A stretch of 64,000 nucleotides of DNA, from contig NZ_CP047118.1 in assembly GCF_030440555.1 (NCBI RefSeq), forward strand, positions 1,116,001 to 1,180,000. The letters are read 5' to 3'. The first letter of the stretch is position 1, and the number at the start of each line of letters is the position of its first letter. The notes beneath the pieces are model-generated. The model had not been told where the DNA came from. It saw only the letters and a program-made list of their open reading frames with translations, and did not search any database. Shown here one piece after another: positions 33,184-43,033 of this stretch. The DNA comes from Corynebacterium caspium DSM 44850 (GTDB taxonomy: Bacteria; Actinomycetota; Actinomycetes; Mycobacteriales; Mycobacteriaceae). Made by a program: the position numbers and the translations under genes.

Positions 33184-33236
33184 GTTCTTCCTGCTCTCGG
33201 TTGTTTCGTTCACATTATTCATATTGTCCATCGGCA

Positions 33237-34052
33237 TTAGGCGAACTGAGCGCGTAGACGCTCCAAGCGACCGAGGGTAGAACCATCGATCTTCTCGCCT
33301 CCGACACGCACAGTCATCCCCCCAAGTAGAGCGGGGTCTACTTCAGAATGGATTGAAACTGCGCCACCATATATCTGGCTGAGTTTCTGCTCAAGTTTGG
33401 CCTGCTGTGCTGCTGTTAGCTCTGTTGCGGCAACTACATGCGCTACCTTTCGGCCACGCAAAGCTGCTGCTTCATCAGCTAGAGCTGCCATATCGTCTAC
33501 CGGATTATGCTCTGGTCGGCCGATAATTTGCAGGGCTAGGGCTTCGGTGTATTTGAACACCTTGCCATAGATCACAGCGGCTAAAAGTTCCCGGTGTTTG
33601 GCAGCTCCTGCAGTAGTGTCGGAGAGCAGCATGGTGAGTTCACCTTCGCGCTCTAGTATCCGACTTAACGCAAATAGCTGGCTTTCAACAGCAGCTAACT
33701 GGTTTTCTGCCTGTGCTGCACGCAGTAGTGCGCGACGGCCCAGCAGTACGAGCCCACTGCGGAATTCCCGCGGGGTAGACCAATTTTCAGAGGCCGCAGC
33801 TTGTAATACCGTCAAGGTATCAGCAGCAACACGGGATCCAAATAGCTCAGTGAGCAAGCCACTGCGCTGTGCAGCAGTGCGGGAAATATCAGCTACGGCA
33901 ACGCGCAAACTACGTTCGCGGTCAAGGGCTTCAACTACATCGAAGAGTTCCACCCCTAACTGCGCAGCTGCCGGAGCCTGCGCAGCAGACTCCGTTAACT
34001 TGTCAAGGGTGGAATACACCCGAACTAGTGCTTCGCGGCTAGCTGCGTGCAT
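33237..34052 (-). CDS. atpH: ATP synthase F1 delta subunit
   Basis: 271 residues. Stator subunit joining F1 to b. Begins [13 protein letters not shown] and ends with the conserved [20 protein letters not shown]. About 90 residues longer than E. coli delta, normal for this lineage. Follows atpF by 5 bases. Confidence 0.97.
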   Translation of the reverse strand: MHAASREALVRVYSTLDKLTESAAQAPAAAQLGVELFDVVEALDRERSLRVAVADISRTAAQRSGLLTELFGSRVAADTLTVLQAAASENWSTPREFRSGLVLLGRRALLRAAQAENQLAAVESQLFALSRILEREGELTMLLSDTTAGAAKHRELLAAVIYGKVFKYTEALALQIIGRPEHNPVDDMAALADEAAALRGRKVAHVVAATELTAAQQAKLEQKLSQIYGGAVSIHSEVDPALLGGMTVRVGGEKIDGSTLGRLERLRAQFA

Positions 34053-34057
34053 ATCGC

Positions 34058-34627
34058 CTACTTTCCTGCCGGCATCGTAGCGTCAAGTTCAGCTAGGAAT
34101 GCGTCGATTGTTTCGGCACGCTTGGAAGCAGCAGTTAGCTCACTTCCAAGGATGCGCTCAGCTAGGGAAATGGAGTTTTGTCCCATTTCCTGACGCAATT
34201 CCGTAACTACTTGCTGCCGAGAAGCTTGCAGTTGCTTTTCTCCAGCTTCGATGATGCGCTGGCTTTCGGCAGCAGCTTGTTCGCGAGCTTCGGCTTCAAT
34301 TTCTTTGCCGCGGGCGCGAGCTTGCTCCCGGATCTCAGCAGCTTCATTACGAGCTTCTAGCAGTCTGGCATTGTACTTTTCTAGAACTGCTTGAGCTTCA
34401 GCTTCAGCTGTTTCGGCGCGTTTGATACCGCCTTGGATTCGGTCCTCACGCTCGGTAAGGAGCTCCATATACTTGGGAAGAACCAGCTTCCCCAGAAGGA
34501 AGAGGATTACAACGAGCGGGATGATGGACCAGACGATGTCGTACATCTTCGGCAGCAAAATGCTATTGCCGGATTCCAAAGGGAGCGATTCTGCCCCTGT
34601 CGCAAGGTAATAAATGACGTTCGTCAT
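34058..34627 (-). CDS. atpF: ATP synthase Fo b subunit
   Basis: 189 residues. One N-terminal membrane helix (about 28-48) followed by a long charged coiled coil ([22 protein letters not shown] heptads) forming the peripheral stalk. The N-terminus has a short extra segment before the helix, typical of corynebacteria. Confidence 0.97.
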   Translation of the reverse strand: MTNVIYYLATGAESLPLESGNSILLPKMYDIVWSIIPLVVILFLLGKLVLPKYMELLTEREDRIQGGIKRAETAEAEAQAVLEKYNARLLEARNEAAEIREQARARGKEIEAEAREQAAAESQRIIEAGEKQLQASRQQVVTELRQEMGQNSISLAERILGSELTAASKRAETIDAFLAELDATMPAGK

Positions 34628-34668
34628 GGTTTTCCCGTTCTATAAGAAGTGAATAGTTTCGCTTGCTC

Positions 34669-35032
<364 letters not shown>

Positions 35033-35044
35033 TTTTAGAAACCG

Positions 35045-35857
35045 CTAATGGTCGGCGGCGTTTAGCGACATATCGATATAAACCGCTACTAGCAAGGCGA
35101 AAATATAAGCCTGCAACACAATAATGATGCACTCATATGCCGTAAAAGCGATACCTGCTAGCAGGGTCACGCCCGAAACTGCTGTCCAGCCGTTGAGCTG
35201 GAAGAAGAAGAAGTTAGTGGCCGAGTACAACAAGACCAAGATGATATGTCCTGCGAGGAAGTTGGACATTAAACGCAAAGCCAGAGTGACTGGGCGAATA
35301 ATGAACGTGGACAAAATCTCAATCGGAACTACCAAAAGGTGCAACACGAAAGGCAGATTGGGAATGACTACTGACGATTTAAAATACTTAAACGCGCCAT
35401 AACGACGTACACCTGCATAAACAAATGCACAAAAGCCGAAGAGAGCCAATACCGCAGGCATACCTATGCGTGCGTTGGGGGAAATATTTAACCCTGGAAT
35501 AATGGTAGGGATATTGAAAGCGATTACGGTGAAGAAGATAGTGGCGATAACCGGTAAAAACCTACGCCCCTGCTGCTTACCGAGAATATCTTCTGCAATA
35601 TGGATACGTACAAAGTCAATAGCCGTTTCGATCACATTTTGGAATCCAGACGGCACAAGCTTTGGATTACGCATTCCAATCGCAAAAAGCGCCACGACGA
35701 TTAACGTCATGAAAATGCGGATTAACATCAGACGGTCAAGTGCAAACCAGCCGTTGGCAACGTCGTGGAACAGCATGTTCACCACGGTGCCATCTTCGGT
35801 TACGTGCCCCGGGAACAGTTCTGAGTCCAGATCAGGGGAATGAAACTCGCCCTTCAT
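35045..35857 (-). CDS. atpB: ATP synthase Fo a subunit
   Basis: About 270 residues from MKGEFHSPDLDSELFPG. Proton channel subunit. Conserved Arg is in LALRLMSNFLAGHI; five or six membrane helices. ATG 35857 is chosen by family comparison; the frame stays open to 35971, but the extension is basic and unlike family members. No strong Shine-Dalgarno is visible. Confidence 0.96.
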   Translation of the reverse strand: MKGEFHSPDLDSELFPGHVTEDGTVVNMLFHDVANGWFALDRLMLIRIFMTLIVVALFAIGMRNPKLVPSGFQNVIETAIDFVRIHIAEDILGKQQGRRFLPVIATIFFTVIAFNIPTIIPGLNISPNARIGMPAVLALFGFCAFVYAGVRRYGAFKYFKSSVVIPNLPFVLHLLVVPIEILSTFIIRPVTLALRLMSNFLAGHIILVLLYSATNFFFFQLNGWTAVSGVTLLAGIAFTAYECIIIVLQAYIFALLVAVYIDMSLNAADH

Positions 35858-36092
35858 GGACAATAACGTAACGCTCAGCGTTCTCTCCCGTGTTCGGGCC
35901 GCATGAACCATGTCATGCGGTGCGATGGACGTCTGAAACACTTCGCACCCACTACGGACTCCGTCGCACATCTACGTAGGGGCACAAGGGCCATGACTCA
36001 AGGAAATATTTAGCTGAGATAACCCGCTGGCCAATGTACCAGCAAACTTTTAATTTCCCTAGGCGGGGGCGATCTTTGGGTGGGAGGATTGG

Positions 36093-36131
36093 ATTTCCAC
36101 GTATTCCAAAGCGAAATACGGAAATTGACAA
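36093..36131 (-). promoter_or_regulatory. Putative atp operon promoter with embedded inverted repeat
   Basis: On the minus strand TTGTCA (36126-36131) and TGGAAT (36103-36108) are 17 bases apart. They flank an inverted repeat: ATTTCCaCGTATT (36093-36105) against AATACGGAAAT (36115-36125), 11 pairs with a 2-base bulge. The transcript would have a leader of about 240 bases before atpB. In the 329-base atpB-AtpI gap I see no gene or tRNA. Confidence 0.35.
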
Positions 36132-36140
36132 AACTCACCC

Positions 36141-36167
36141 CACCCCTATTTAGGGGGTGCTAAATAG
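36141..36167 (-). terminator. Terminator-like alternative hairpins after the AtpI-like gene
   Basis: CTATTTAG (36146-36153) and CTAAATAG (36160-36167) form a perfect 8-bp stem. The overlapping CCCCTA (36143-36148) and TAGGGG (36151-36156) form a rival stem. On the minus strand GTTTTG follows. Two exclusive folds are possible just upstream of the putative atp promoter. Confidence 0.45.
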
Positions 36168-36186
36168 AGGTTTTAAGTATGCAATT

Positions 36187-36675
36187 TTAGATGTGCCGCG
36201 AAATAGTTTGCACCCGCGCAGTGATAACACCCCAAACTTCAGCCCCAATAACAACTATCAAAGTAACCAGGGTGGTGGTAAAGAAAGCCCAAGTGTCATA
36301 GAAGTGCAAACGGCTTAATCCATAGAGCACTGGCAATAAAACTGCGATTTTAATTAGCAAACCACCAAAGACAATTGCCCCAGTGGTAGAAGGCGAGGTA
36401 TTTGCCGAAGCTAAAACCAAACCGGCAGTCGCTAAAATAAAGACACCCGATATTGCGGCGCTAACTAATACTCCCCATATTCCAGGAAGTCCTGCTACGA
36501 AACCCCAAATAACTAATAACAACACAGTGACCCCAAGCAGGGCCACGCTCCCGTATTTCAAGGCCTGAAGTAACGGCCGTTTGGGATCATCGTAATCAGT
36601 CTCATCTACTGGCGGAAGTACCGGACGAGAATTACTGTTTGCAGAGGTTTCGGAATTAGCGGGTTTTTCAGTCAC
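36187..36675 (-). CDS. AtpI-like membrane protein upstream of the ATP synthase genes
   Basis: 162 residues. A polar N-terminus (1-38) followed by four predicted membrane helices. Position and topology match the AtpI-like proteins encoded upstream of atpB in actinobacteria, which may assist c-ring assembly; sequence similarity to AtpI proper is not obvious to me. The gene is 24 bases downstream of the WecA-like gene. Confidence 0.75.
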   Translation of the reverse strand: MTEKPANSETSANSNSRPVLPPVDETDYDDPKRPLLQALKYGSVALLGVTVLLLVIWGFVAGLPGIWGVLVSAAISGVFILATAGLVLASANTSPSTTGAIVFGGLLIKIAVLLPVLYGLSRLHFYDTWAFFTTTLVTLIVVIGAEVWGVITARVQTISRHI

Positions 36676-36699
36676 TATGACACATCCTAAAAGCTGGGT

Positions 36700-37884
36700 T
36701 TACTCAGGTAGCTGGGTTTGGGAATCGCTAAGAGAAGTTACGCGCCGCGTCCCAATCTTGCCATCTAATAACGGGATTGCAGTTGCCACTGCTGCACCTA
36801 AGAAGGCAACGAGGGTTCCTAGCGCGGCTATTTTGGGAGGAACTACCGAAAAAGAAACTGCCCCTAAGGCTACTACTGAAACCCATAAATAAAGTACTAA
36901 TACGGTACGCCTATGGGTGTGTCCCATCCTTAATAAGCGGTGATGCAAGTGCATCCGATCAGCAGCAAATGGTGATCTACCTTTAGAAAGTCGTCGGATT
37001 ACGGCCATCACTAAGTCTAAAACTGGAATAAAAATTGCTGCCGCTACCACAATAAAGGGGCTCATAAGGGCTACTACATCTACTGCCCCATATAGCGACA
37101 TGGTGATTTTTCCAGAGGCAGAAGTTGAGGCGGCAGCTAAAAGTAAACCAATAAGCATTGAACCGGAATCGCCCATAAATATTCGGGAAGGCTCAAAATT
37201 ATGCGGTAAAAATCCGGCACAGATACCACATAGGGCAGCGGCAATTATGGCTGGCGGATAAGCAGAAACGGCCCCACCTTGGTCATATAGAACCGTGAGG
37301 GAAAAAACTAAAATAGCTCCCCCGGCGATCATTCCTAAACCTGCTGCTAAGCCATCTAGGCCATCTACGAAATTCACCGCATTAACTAATAAAACAGTAA
37401 AAATAGTGGTGATGATGGTGGATTGCAGCGAATCTAGAACGACGGTAGTTCCCCCGGCAAAGGGCACAAATATTGTGGCCCAGCGCAGACCCAAAAGGCT
37501 CATCGTTACTGCACCTAGAATTTGCCCAATCATTTTGGTTAAGGCATCTAGTTCTACTAGATCATCGATTACCCCTACCACCACAATTACTAAACCTGCC
37601 CAGATAATGGCATTCATCTCTGGGGTAATTGGCATAAATCCCCTGGTAAGGGCCGGAAGTTGGGAGGCTAGAAATACGGCCGCAGCAAAGCCGGTAAACA
37701 TGGCTGCCCCACCGGCACTTGGAGTGGGTTGGCGGTGTACATCTCTTTCGCGGATTTCAGCAACAAAACCAGAGCGCATCATGGCATAGCGCACCAAACC
37801 CGTGGTGAGATAGGTGATTGCCGCTCCCACCAGCAACACTAGAGCTAGTTCCCTTAAGGGAATTCCTACTCCACCAAAGCCCAT
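36700..37884 (-). CDS. wecA: Decaprenyl-phosphate N-acetylglucosaminephosphotransferase (WecA/Rfe family)
   Basis: 394 residues, about 11 membrane helices. Transfers GlcNAc-1-phosphate to decaprenyl phosphate, the first step of the arabinogalactan linker unit in mycolate-type cell walls. Family motifs: VGVIDDLVELD (metal-binding Asp pair), NAVNFVDGLDGLAAG, and the cytoplasmic ADRMHLHHRLLRMGHTHR loop. Starts 9 bases after the Sua5 stop. Confidence 0.93.
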   Translation of the reverse strand: MGFGGVGIPLRELALVLLVGAAITYLTTGLVRYAMMRSGFVAEIRERDVHRQPTPSAGGAAMFTGFAAAVFLASQLPALTRGFMPITPEMNAIIWAGLVIVVVGVIDDLVELDALTKMIGQILGAVTMSLLGLRWATIFVPFAGGTTVVLDSLQSTIITTIFTVLLVNAVNFVDGLDGLAAGLGMIAGGAILVFSLTVLYDQGGAVSAYPPAIIAAALCGICAGFLPHNFEPSRIFMGDSGSMLIGLLLAAASTSASGKITMSLYGAVDVVALMSPFIVVAAAIFIPVLDLVMAVIRRLSKGRSPFAADRMHLHHRLLRMGHTHRRTVLVLYLWVSVVALGAVSFSVVPPKIAALGTLVAFLGAAVATAIPLLDGKIGTRRVTSLSDSQTQLPE

Positions 37885-37893
37885 ATATTTTAC

Positions 37894-38553
37894 CTAGCGT
37901 TCAGCCAATAATGATTCGGGAGAAATATCTAAAACTCGGGCTATCTCGGCAGCACTGGTGGCGCCTTCTCTTAAAATCCGAGGATCTCCAGAACTAAGGT
38001 CCACAATGGTGGAAGGCTGCCCAATAACGGCGTCTCCCCCATCTAAATAAATATCTACAGCTTCTCCTAGTTGGTGCTGAGCTTCAGTAACTCTAATAGC
38101 CGGAGGATGCCCATGAATATTAGCCGAGGATACTGCCATAGGGCCTACTTCGCGCAGTAATTGCAGCGCAATAGGGTGATTAGGCATCCGCAACATTACG
38201 GTGCCGCGGGTATCGCCTAAATTCCAAGGCAAAGAAGGCGCTTGCGGTACTACTAGGGATAAGCCTCCTGGCCAAAAAGCTTCTACCAGCAATTTCATCT
38301 GAGAATTATAGGAAGAAACTAATCCTTGGATGGTATTCCAGGACCCCACGAGCACCGCTACTGGATAATCTGGGCCTCGATGCTTGGCTTTAAGAATTTC
38401 TGCTACTGCGGCGTTATTAAAAGCATCCGCACCAATGCCGTAAACGGTATCAGTAGGAAAAACAACCAAGTTGCCAGCGCGCACCGATGCTGCGGCTAAA
38501 CCTATGCCCCGAAGGCGTTCTGCCTCTTCCATGCAGTTAAGTACCGTGCTCAT
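37894..38553 (-). CDS. L-threonylcarbamoyladenylate synthase (Sua5/YrdC family)
   Basis: 219 residues. Makes the threonylcarbamoyl-AMP used for t6A37 in tRNA. KIDDTVYGIG-type motif appears as FPTDTVYGIGADAF, with KHRGPDYPVAVLV and SSANIHGHPPA. The C-terminal Sua5 domain is absent, so it is a YrdC-length protein. Starts inside the prmC stop (4-base overlap). Confidence 0.95.
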   Translation of the reverse strand: MSTVLNCMEEAERLRGIGLAAASVRAGNLVVFPTDTVYGIGADAFNNAAVAEILKAKHRGPDYPVAVLVGSWNTIQGLVSSYNSQMKLLVEAFWPGGLSLVVPQAPSLPWNLGDTRGTVMLRMPNHPIALQLLREVGPMAVSSANIHGHPPAIRVTEAQHQLGEAVDIYLDGGDAVIGQPSTIVDLSSGDPRILREGATSAAEIARVLDISPESLLAER

Positions 38554-39398
38554 AAGTTCTCTAGCTTACTCGCGGTAATAAACCGCGTTCTTCCGGTGAG
38601 GTCTTTTAAGGGGGTGATATGGGCAAAACCTGGGTGCTTTGATATTAAGGCCTTAACTGACGCAGCGGTGGAATCATCATGTTCCATTCCGAATGCCCCA
38701 CCTGGAACCAAGAGTTGAAAAATAGGCTCTACCAGGTCATTAATTAAGCTCATACCATCGGGACCTGCAAATACGGCATTATGGGGATCTGCATAAACCT
38801 CTGGTTGCAGCTCCGTAGTTTCAGGCACGTATGGCGGGTTAGTAACCACTAGATCCACTTGGCCTTGCAAATCCTTTAAGAGCTCTAAATCAGTGGCATC
38901 GCCAAGGCGTAATTCTATATTTTTTAAGTCGGCAAAATTTTGTTGGGCATAGCTAGCTGCAGGAGCGGAAATCTCTACTGCTACTACCTTGGCCTGGGGA
39001 TAAGCTTCTGCAATATAGCCAGCTAGGGCCCCAGATCCAGTACAAAGGTCCACCACTAGCGGGAAGGATTTTTTAGTGCTGCGCAGTTTTTCTACAGCCC
39101 ACTGTGCTAAAACTTCAGTTTCTGGGCGCGGAATAAAAACCCCTGGCCCTACTACCAGCCGACGACTCCCAAAATAGGCTTCCTGCAAAATATATTGCAG
39201 CGGTTCGCGCTTGAGGCGCCATTTTAGCAAAGCTTGAAATTCCGGGGGCATTTCCCGACGTCCAGCAAGCCCCACCTGCAATGGAGGTATTCCTAGAACT
39301 TTAGCGGCTAATTCGCGCGCATCTACTTCTGGGGAAGCAATACCGGCGGCATTTAATTCCGAAATTGCCAGGTTAAGGGCCTGTCGAACAGTGGTCAC
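38550..39398 (-). CDS. prmC: Release factor glutamine methyltransferase
   Basis: About 282 residues. Methylates the Gln of the GGQ motif in release factors. The catalytic NPPY is in TNPPYVPE; SAM loop is VDLCTGSGALAGY; the N-terminal domain with PRPETEVLA is complete. GTG 39398 is chosen: it follows the prfA stop by 4 bases, and GGAGG is about 12 bases upstream. The extension to 39473 would overlap prfA. Substrate gene and modifier gene are adjacent. Confidence 0.95.
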   Translation of the reverse strand: MTTVRQALNLAISELNAAGIASPEVDARELAAKVLGIPPLQVGLAGRREMPPEFQALLKWRLKREPLQYILQEAYFGSRRLVVGPGVFIPRPETEVLAQWAVEKLRSTKKSFPLVVDLCTGSGALAGYIAEAYPQAKVVAVEISAPAASYAQQNFADLKNIELRLGDATDLELLKDLQGQVDLVVTNPPYVPETTELQPEVYADPHNAVFAGPDGMSLINDLVEPIFQLLVPGGAFGMEHDDSTAASVKALISKHPGFAHITPLKDLTGRTRFITASKLENL

Positions 39399-39402
39399 TG
39401 AA

Positions 39403-40476
39403 TTACTCGGCCTCCAGGCGCTCAGCTCTTTCAGCTGCTTGTAGGGCAGTAAAAAGATCATCGAGGTTGCCATCTAGAACACTGTCTAGATTATTGGCTT
39501 TGTAATTAATGCGGTGATCAGAAATACGGTTTTCTGGCCAGTTATAAGTACGGATTCGCTCCGAACGGTCCATGGTGCGCACCTGGGTACCACGATGTTC
39601 AGCGGCATCCGCAGCGGCTTCATCGCGCTGCATCTGATCCAAACGAGCTTGTAAGACCATCATGGCGCGCGCTTTATTTTGAATCTGGGAGCGTTCCTGC
39701 TGGCAGGTAACTACAATGCCAGTTGGCAAGTGGGTAATACGCACAGCTGAGTCCGTGGTATTAACGCCCTGGCCACCTTTACCTGAGGAGCGGTAAACAT
39801 CTACGCGGAGATCTTTTTCATCAATATCTACCCCAGTTAGCTCATCTGGTTCTGGATATACCAAGACCCCGGCAGCAGAAGTCTGGATGCGTCCTTGAGA
39901 TTCAGTTACGGGTACCCGTTGTACGCGGTGTACTCCGCCTTCAAATTTAAAGACTGACCAAGCACCATCTCTAGAAGGAGTCTTAGACTTAATTGACAAG
40001 GTCATATCCTTGATTCCACCTAAATCTGACTCGGCGACATCAAGTACTGAATAGCTAAAACCGTGGCGTTCTGCATAACGCTCATACATGCGCACCAGGT
40101 CAGCGGCAAATAGTGCGGCTTCTTCGCCACCGGCACCGGCTTTGATTTCCATGATTATATCTTCACTATCATGGGGATCTCGTGGAGCCATGAGGTCGGC
40201 AAGTTTTTCTTCTAACTCAACGGCTCGAACTGCTAATTGCTCAGCTTCTGCCTGGAAATCATGATCTTCATGCGCCATTTCTCGGGCGGCTTCCAGATCA
40301 TCACGAACCTGGGCAAGCTCCTTATAGAGCGTGACAATTGGTTGCAGCTCAGAAAAACGCTTTGATACTTTTCGCGCTGCAGCCTGATCATCGTGTAGCG
40401 CTGGATCAGAAAGCTGAGCTTCTAAGCCTTGGTACTCACTTAGAATGTCATCGACAGCGCTTACTTGTTTTGCCAT
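39403..40476 (-). CDS. prfA: Peptide chain release factor 1
   Basis: 357 residues. Reads UAA/UAG. The GGQ loop is [14 protein letters not shown] and the codon-recognition region holds PSRDG. N-terminal helical domain is intact. It starts directly at the rho stop codon. Confidence 0.98.
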   Translation of the reverse strand: MAKQVSAVDDILSEYQGLEAQLSDPALHDDQAAARKVSKRFSELQPIVTLYKELAQVRDDLEAAREMAHEDHDFQAEAEQLAVRAVELEEKLADLMAPRDPHDSEDIIMEIKAGAGGEEAALFAADLVRMYERYAERHGFSYSVLDVAESDLGGIKDMTLSIKSKTPSRDGAWSVFKFEGGVHRVQRVPVTESQGRIQTSAAGVLVYPEPDELTGVDIDEKDLRVDVYRSSGKGGQGVNTTDSAVRITHLPTGIVVTCQQERSQIQNKARAMMVLQARLDQMQRDEAAADAAEHRGTQVRTMDRSERIRTYNWPENRISDHRINYKANNLDSVLDGNLDDLFTALQAAERAERLEAE

Positions 40477-42642
40477 TTATGAATACTCCTCTTCGTCCAT
40501 CACACCTGCCATAGGTTGCGAAGATGCCACCTGCATGAGGAATTCACCGTTACTACGAGTCTTCTTTAATTGCTTAATTAGCAGGTCAATGGCCTGTTGG
40601 CTATCAAGTGCTGCGAGAATTCGACGTAGCTTGTGCATAATCTTGGCTTCTTCGGGAACCAAGAGTAGATGATCTTTACGGGTGCCTGAGGGGTTGACAT
40701 CTACAGCTGGGAAGACGCGTCGTTCCGCGATCTTTCGATCCAACTTCAACTCCGCATTGCCGGTGCCCTTAAACTCTTCGAAGATCACGGAGTCACCAGC
40801 AGAACCCGTTTCAACCAAAGCTGTGGCAATAATAGTTAGCGATCCGCCATTCTCAATATTGCGAGCAGCTCCAAGGAAACGCTTTGGCGGATAGAGTGCA
40901 TTAGAGTCCACGCCGCCGGAAAGAATTCGTCCGGAGGCCGGCGAGGAATTGTTATAAGCGCGACCTAGACGCGTAATGGAATCTAGCAGCACCACCACAT
41001 CTTTACCATCTTCTACCAGGCGTTTAGCTCTTTCAATAGCTAATTCAGCCACTGAAGTATGCTCACTTGGGGGACGATCGAAGGTAGAAGCAATAACCTC
41101 ACCGTGCACACTACGTTGCATATCGGTGACTTCCTCAGGGCGCTCATCAATTAGCACAACCATGAGATAGCACTCGGGGTTATTAGTAGCCACTGCATTT
41201 GCCAAATTCTGCAAAATAGTGGTCTTACCAGCCTTAGGAGGGGAAACAATTAGCGCGCGCTGCCCCTTACCGATGGGCATAATCAAATCGATTACCCGGG
41301 TGGTAAGAATATTTGGCTCAGTTTCCAAACGCAGCCGCTGATTCGGATAAAGCGGAGTCAAATTGGAAAAATGCGGCCGCTGCCTTAGCTCTTCAATTTC
41401 CTTACCATTAACGGTTTCAATCCGGCTGAGATTGGCAAACTGCTGCCGCTTTCGCCCGCGCATCCCCCCGTGATTGGAATTACCTGCAGATTTCGACAGC
41501 CCGACGATGGCATCCCCACACCGCAGCCCAAAGCGGCGAATCATCTGCTGATTTACATAAATATCATTGGGCGAAGGATGGTAACCAGTAGTACGAATAA
41601 AGGCCACATTGCTATCGACAATATCTAAAATGCCTGCTACTGGTTGCAAATTTTCAACCGGTGCTGGACGCTCTGCTGGCGCATTAGTTGCACTGGTGTT
41701 ATTGCCAGTTTCATCAGACTCATACTGTGGAGTACGGCCGTTATCGCGATCACGACGAGTGCGCCGATTACGTCGGTTATTGCGCCGGTCACCGCGCTCA
41801 TAGCGCTCATTGCGGTCCGTGCGGTCTCCCCGGTCGGTGCGGTCCGTGCGTTCGGTGCGGTCAGTGCGCTCGCCACGTTCTTTACGATCTGCCCGGTCTT
41901 CGCGATCACCGCGCTCCGGGCGTTCTGCACGCTCCGGGCGTTCTGGACGTTCTGCATTGGGTTCAGAGCTGGAATGATCGCGCTTCGACTCATCACGAGA
42001 TTCAGGCAAAATTGGCTCTGCAGCGGCAGCAATAATAGCTGCGTTTACTTCATCTTCTACAGAAATTTCAGCAGTATCTGTACTAGCTGCAGTGGAATAA
42101 CGACGCCGCCCGGCATAACGGTTTTCCTTTTGAGCTGGCAGCTCCGCAGTCACCGAAATAACTTCCGAAGCAGCCGGAGCAGTAGAATCCGCTGTCCTAG
42201 TTGGCTCAGCAACAGCATCAGAATCTGGTTTAGCTGAAGCTGGGCTGATAACACCATCGCGAATTTGTTCACGTGCTTTAGCCCGAGCCATTTCCCGGGC
42301 CTGTTGCCGCGCCCGGTTACGACGTGCACGTCGGGCAGCAGAGCGTGATTCGTGATATTCGGCATCATAATTACGCGTTTCAGCACTGCCTGCTGAATTC
42401 TCTTTTTCAGCGGCATCCGCGCTGCTAACAGCAGCGTTTTGGATGCCTTGAGAATCTCGGGTGGGAGCAGCGTTATTTAATGGTAGCTGTGATTTTTTCG
42501 ACAGACCCTGGGCGTCAGCGATAACTTCAATGAGCTCGCCTTTACGTAATGCAGAAATTCCGCGCAACCCCAATCGTGCTGCTAAAGCACGCAGTTCGGG
42601 GATACGCAGGGTTTTAAGGTCCTGGTGTTCAGGTGTGGTCAC
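40477..42642 (-). CDS. rho: Transcription termination factor Rho
   Basis: About 721 residues. RNA-dependent helicase. The N-terminal SAP-like helix ([23 protein letters not shown]) is followed by a long insertion (about residues 60-330) with runs of Arg, Asp and Glu ([16 protein letters not shown], then [15 protein letters not shown]). After it comes the RNA-binding fold ([16 protein letters not shown]) and the motor: Walker A PPKAGKTT, Walker [16 protein letters not shown] loop. GTG 42642 is chosen because AAAGGA stands 6 bases upstream; the ATG at 42711 has none. The insertion is typical of actinobacterial Rho and increases RNA binding. Confidence 0.97.
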   Translation of the reverse strand: MTTPEHQDLKTLRIPELRALAARLGLRGISALRKGELIEVIADAQGLSKKSQLPLNNAAPTRDSQGIQNAAVSSADAAEKENSAGSAETRNYDAEYHESRSAARRARRNRARQQAREMARAKAREQIRDGVISPASAKPDSDAVAEPTRTADSTAPAASEVISVTAELPAQKENRYAGRRRYSTAASTDTAEISVEDEVNAAIIAAAAEPILPESRDESKRDHSSSEPNAERPERPERAERPERGDREDRADRKERGERTDRTERTDRTDRGDRTDRNERYERGDRRNNRRNRRTRRDRDNGRTPQYESDETGNNTSATNAPAERPAPVENLQPVAGILDIVDSNVAFIRTTGYHPSPNDIYVNQQMIRRFGLRCGDAIVGLSKSAGNSNHGGMRGRKRQQFANLSRIETVNGKEIEELRQRPHFSNLTPLYPNQRLRLETEPNILTTRVIDLIMPIGKGQRALIVSPPKAGKTTILQNLANAVATNNPECYLMVVLIDERPEEVTDMQRSVHGEVIASTFDRPPSEHTSVAELAIERAKRLVEDGKDVVVLLDSITRLGRAYNNSSPASGRILSGGVDSNALYPPKRFLGAARNIENGGSLTIIATALVETGSAGDSVIFEEFKGTGNAELKLDRKIAERRVFPAVDVNPSGTRKDHLLLVPEEAKIMHKLRRILAALDSQQAIDLLIKQLKKTRSNGEFLMQVASSQPMAGVMDEEEYS
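41760..41960. repeat. Imperfect repeats coding the Arg/Asp/Glu-rich Rho insert
   Basis: The plus strand shows many near copies of CGGTGCGGTC and CGCTCCGGGCGTTC. They encode Asp-Arg-Thr, Glu-Arg-Pro and similar triplets in rho. The same repeats keep several spurious frames open on the other strand. Confidence 0.75.
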
Positions 42643-42750
42643 AGATGTCCTTTCATCGATTGACCAGGTAACCGGGTTGACCTCCATCAAAAGGTGTCTA
42701 CCAGATTGCACAACTCAGTGTGATTTTGTCGACATCGCCGGCGCATCATG

Positions 42751-42781
42751 GCTACTGCACCGCTAGAGGCGGAAAAGTAGC
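42751..42781 (-). promoter_or_regulatory. Hairpin in the rho 5' leader
   Basis: GCTACT-gca-CCGC-tagag-GCGG-aaa-AGTAGC: 10 bp around a 5-base loop with a symmetric internal loop, about 110 bases before the rho start. Rho genes are often autoregulated in their leaders. In the 391-base rho-ligase gap I also see GCCTATAGGC (42867-42876) but no gene. Confidence 0.4.
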
Positions 42782-43003
42782 GATAATAGCAATAGACACG
42801 GCCGCGCCATGCGCCTGCGCAATGTAGCGAGGACATGCTGCGATGTACGCCCGGTGGTGGGTAAAAGCCTATAGGCCAGGATCCCCACAATCATACTTCT
42901 TTACCCCGGACGTGCTGATCGTCGATCTCTCAGAAGAGTCTAGCGCATTTATCCCCAAATAGGGAACATGTGGCTTAGAAATAAAAAATCCAGGATCTCT
43001 CCT

Positions 43004-43017
43004 TGGCTATAAAGCCA
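43004..43017 (+). promoter_or_regulatory. Palindrome before the acyl-CoA ligase gene
   Basis: TGGCT-ataa-AGCCA, 17 bases before ATG 43034; the right arm can also pair with TGTGGCT at 42969-42975 (AGCCACA, 43013-43019). It may be an operator near the promoter. Confidence 0.3.
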
Positions 43018-43033
43018 CACTAGAGTAGAGCCT

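Noticed and set aside
41644..42237. Long open frames opposite the Rho insertion (plus strand)
   Set aside because: They arise from the repeated codons of the Arg/Asp/Glu tract; no Shine-Dalgarno and no family resemblance.
42687..42890. 67-codon minus-strand frame in the rho leader, like a rho leader peptide
   Set aside because: Rich in Trp, Arg and Cys with no plausible ribosome site; a structured leader explains the region better.
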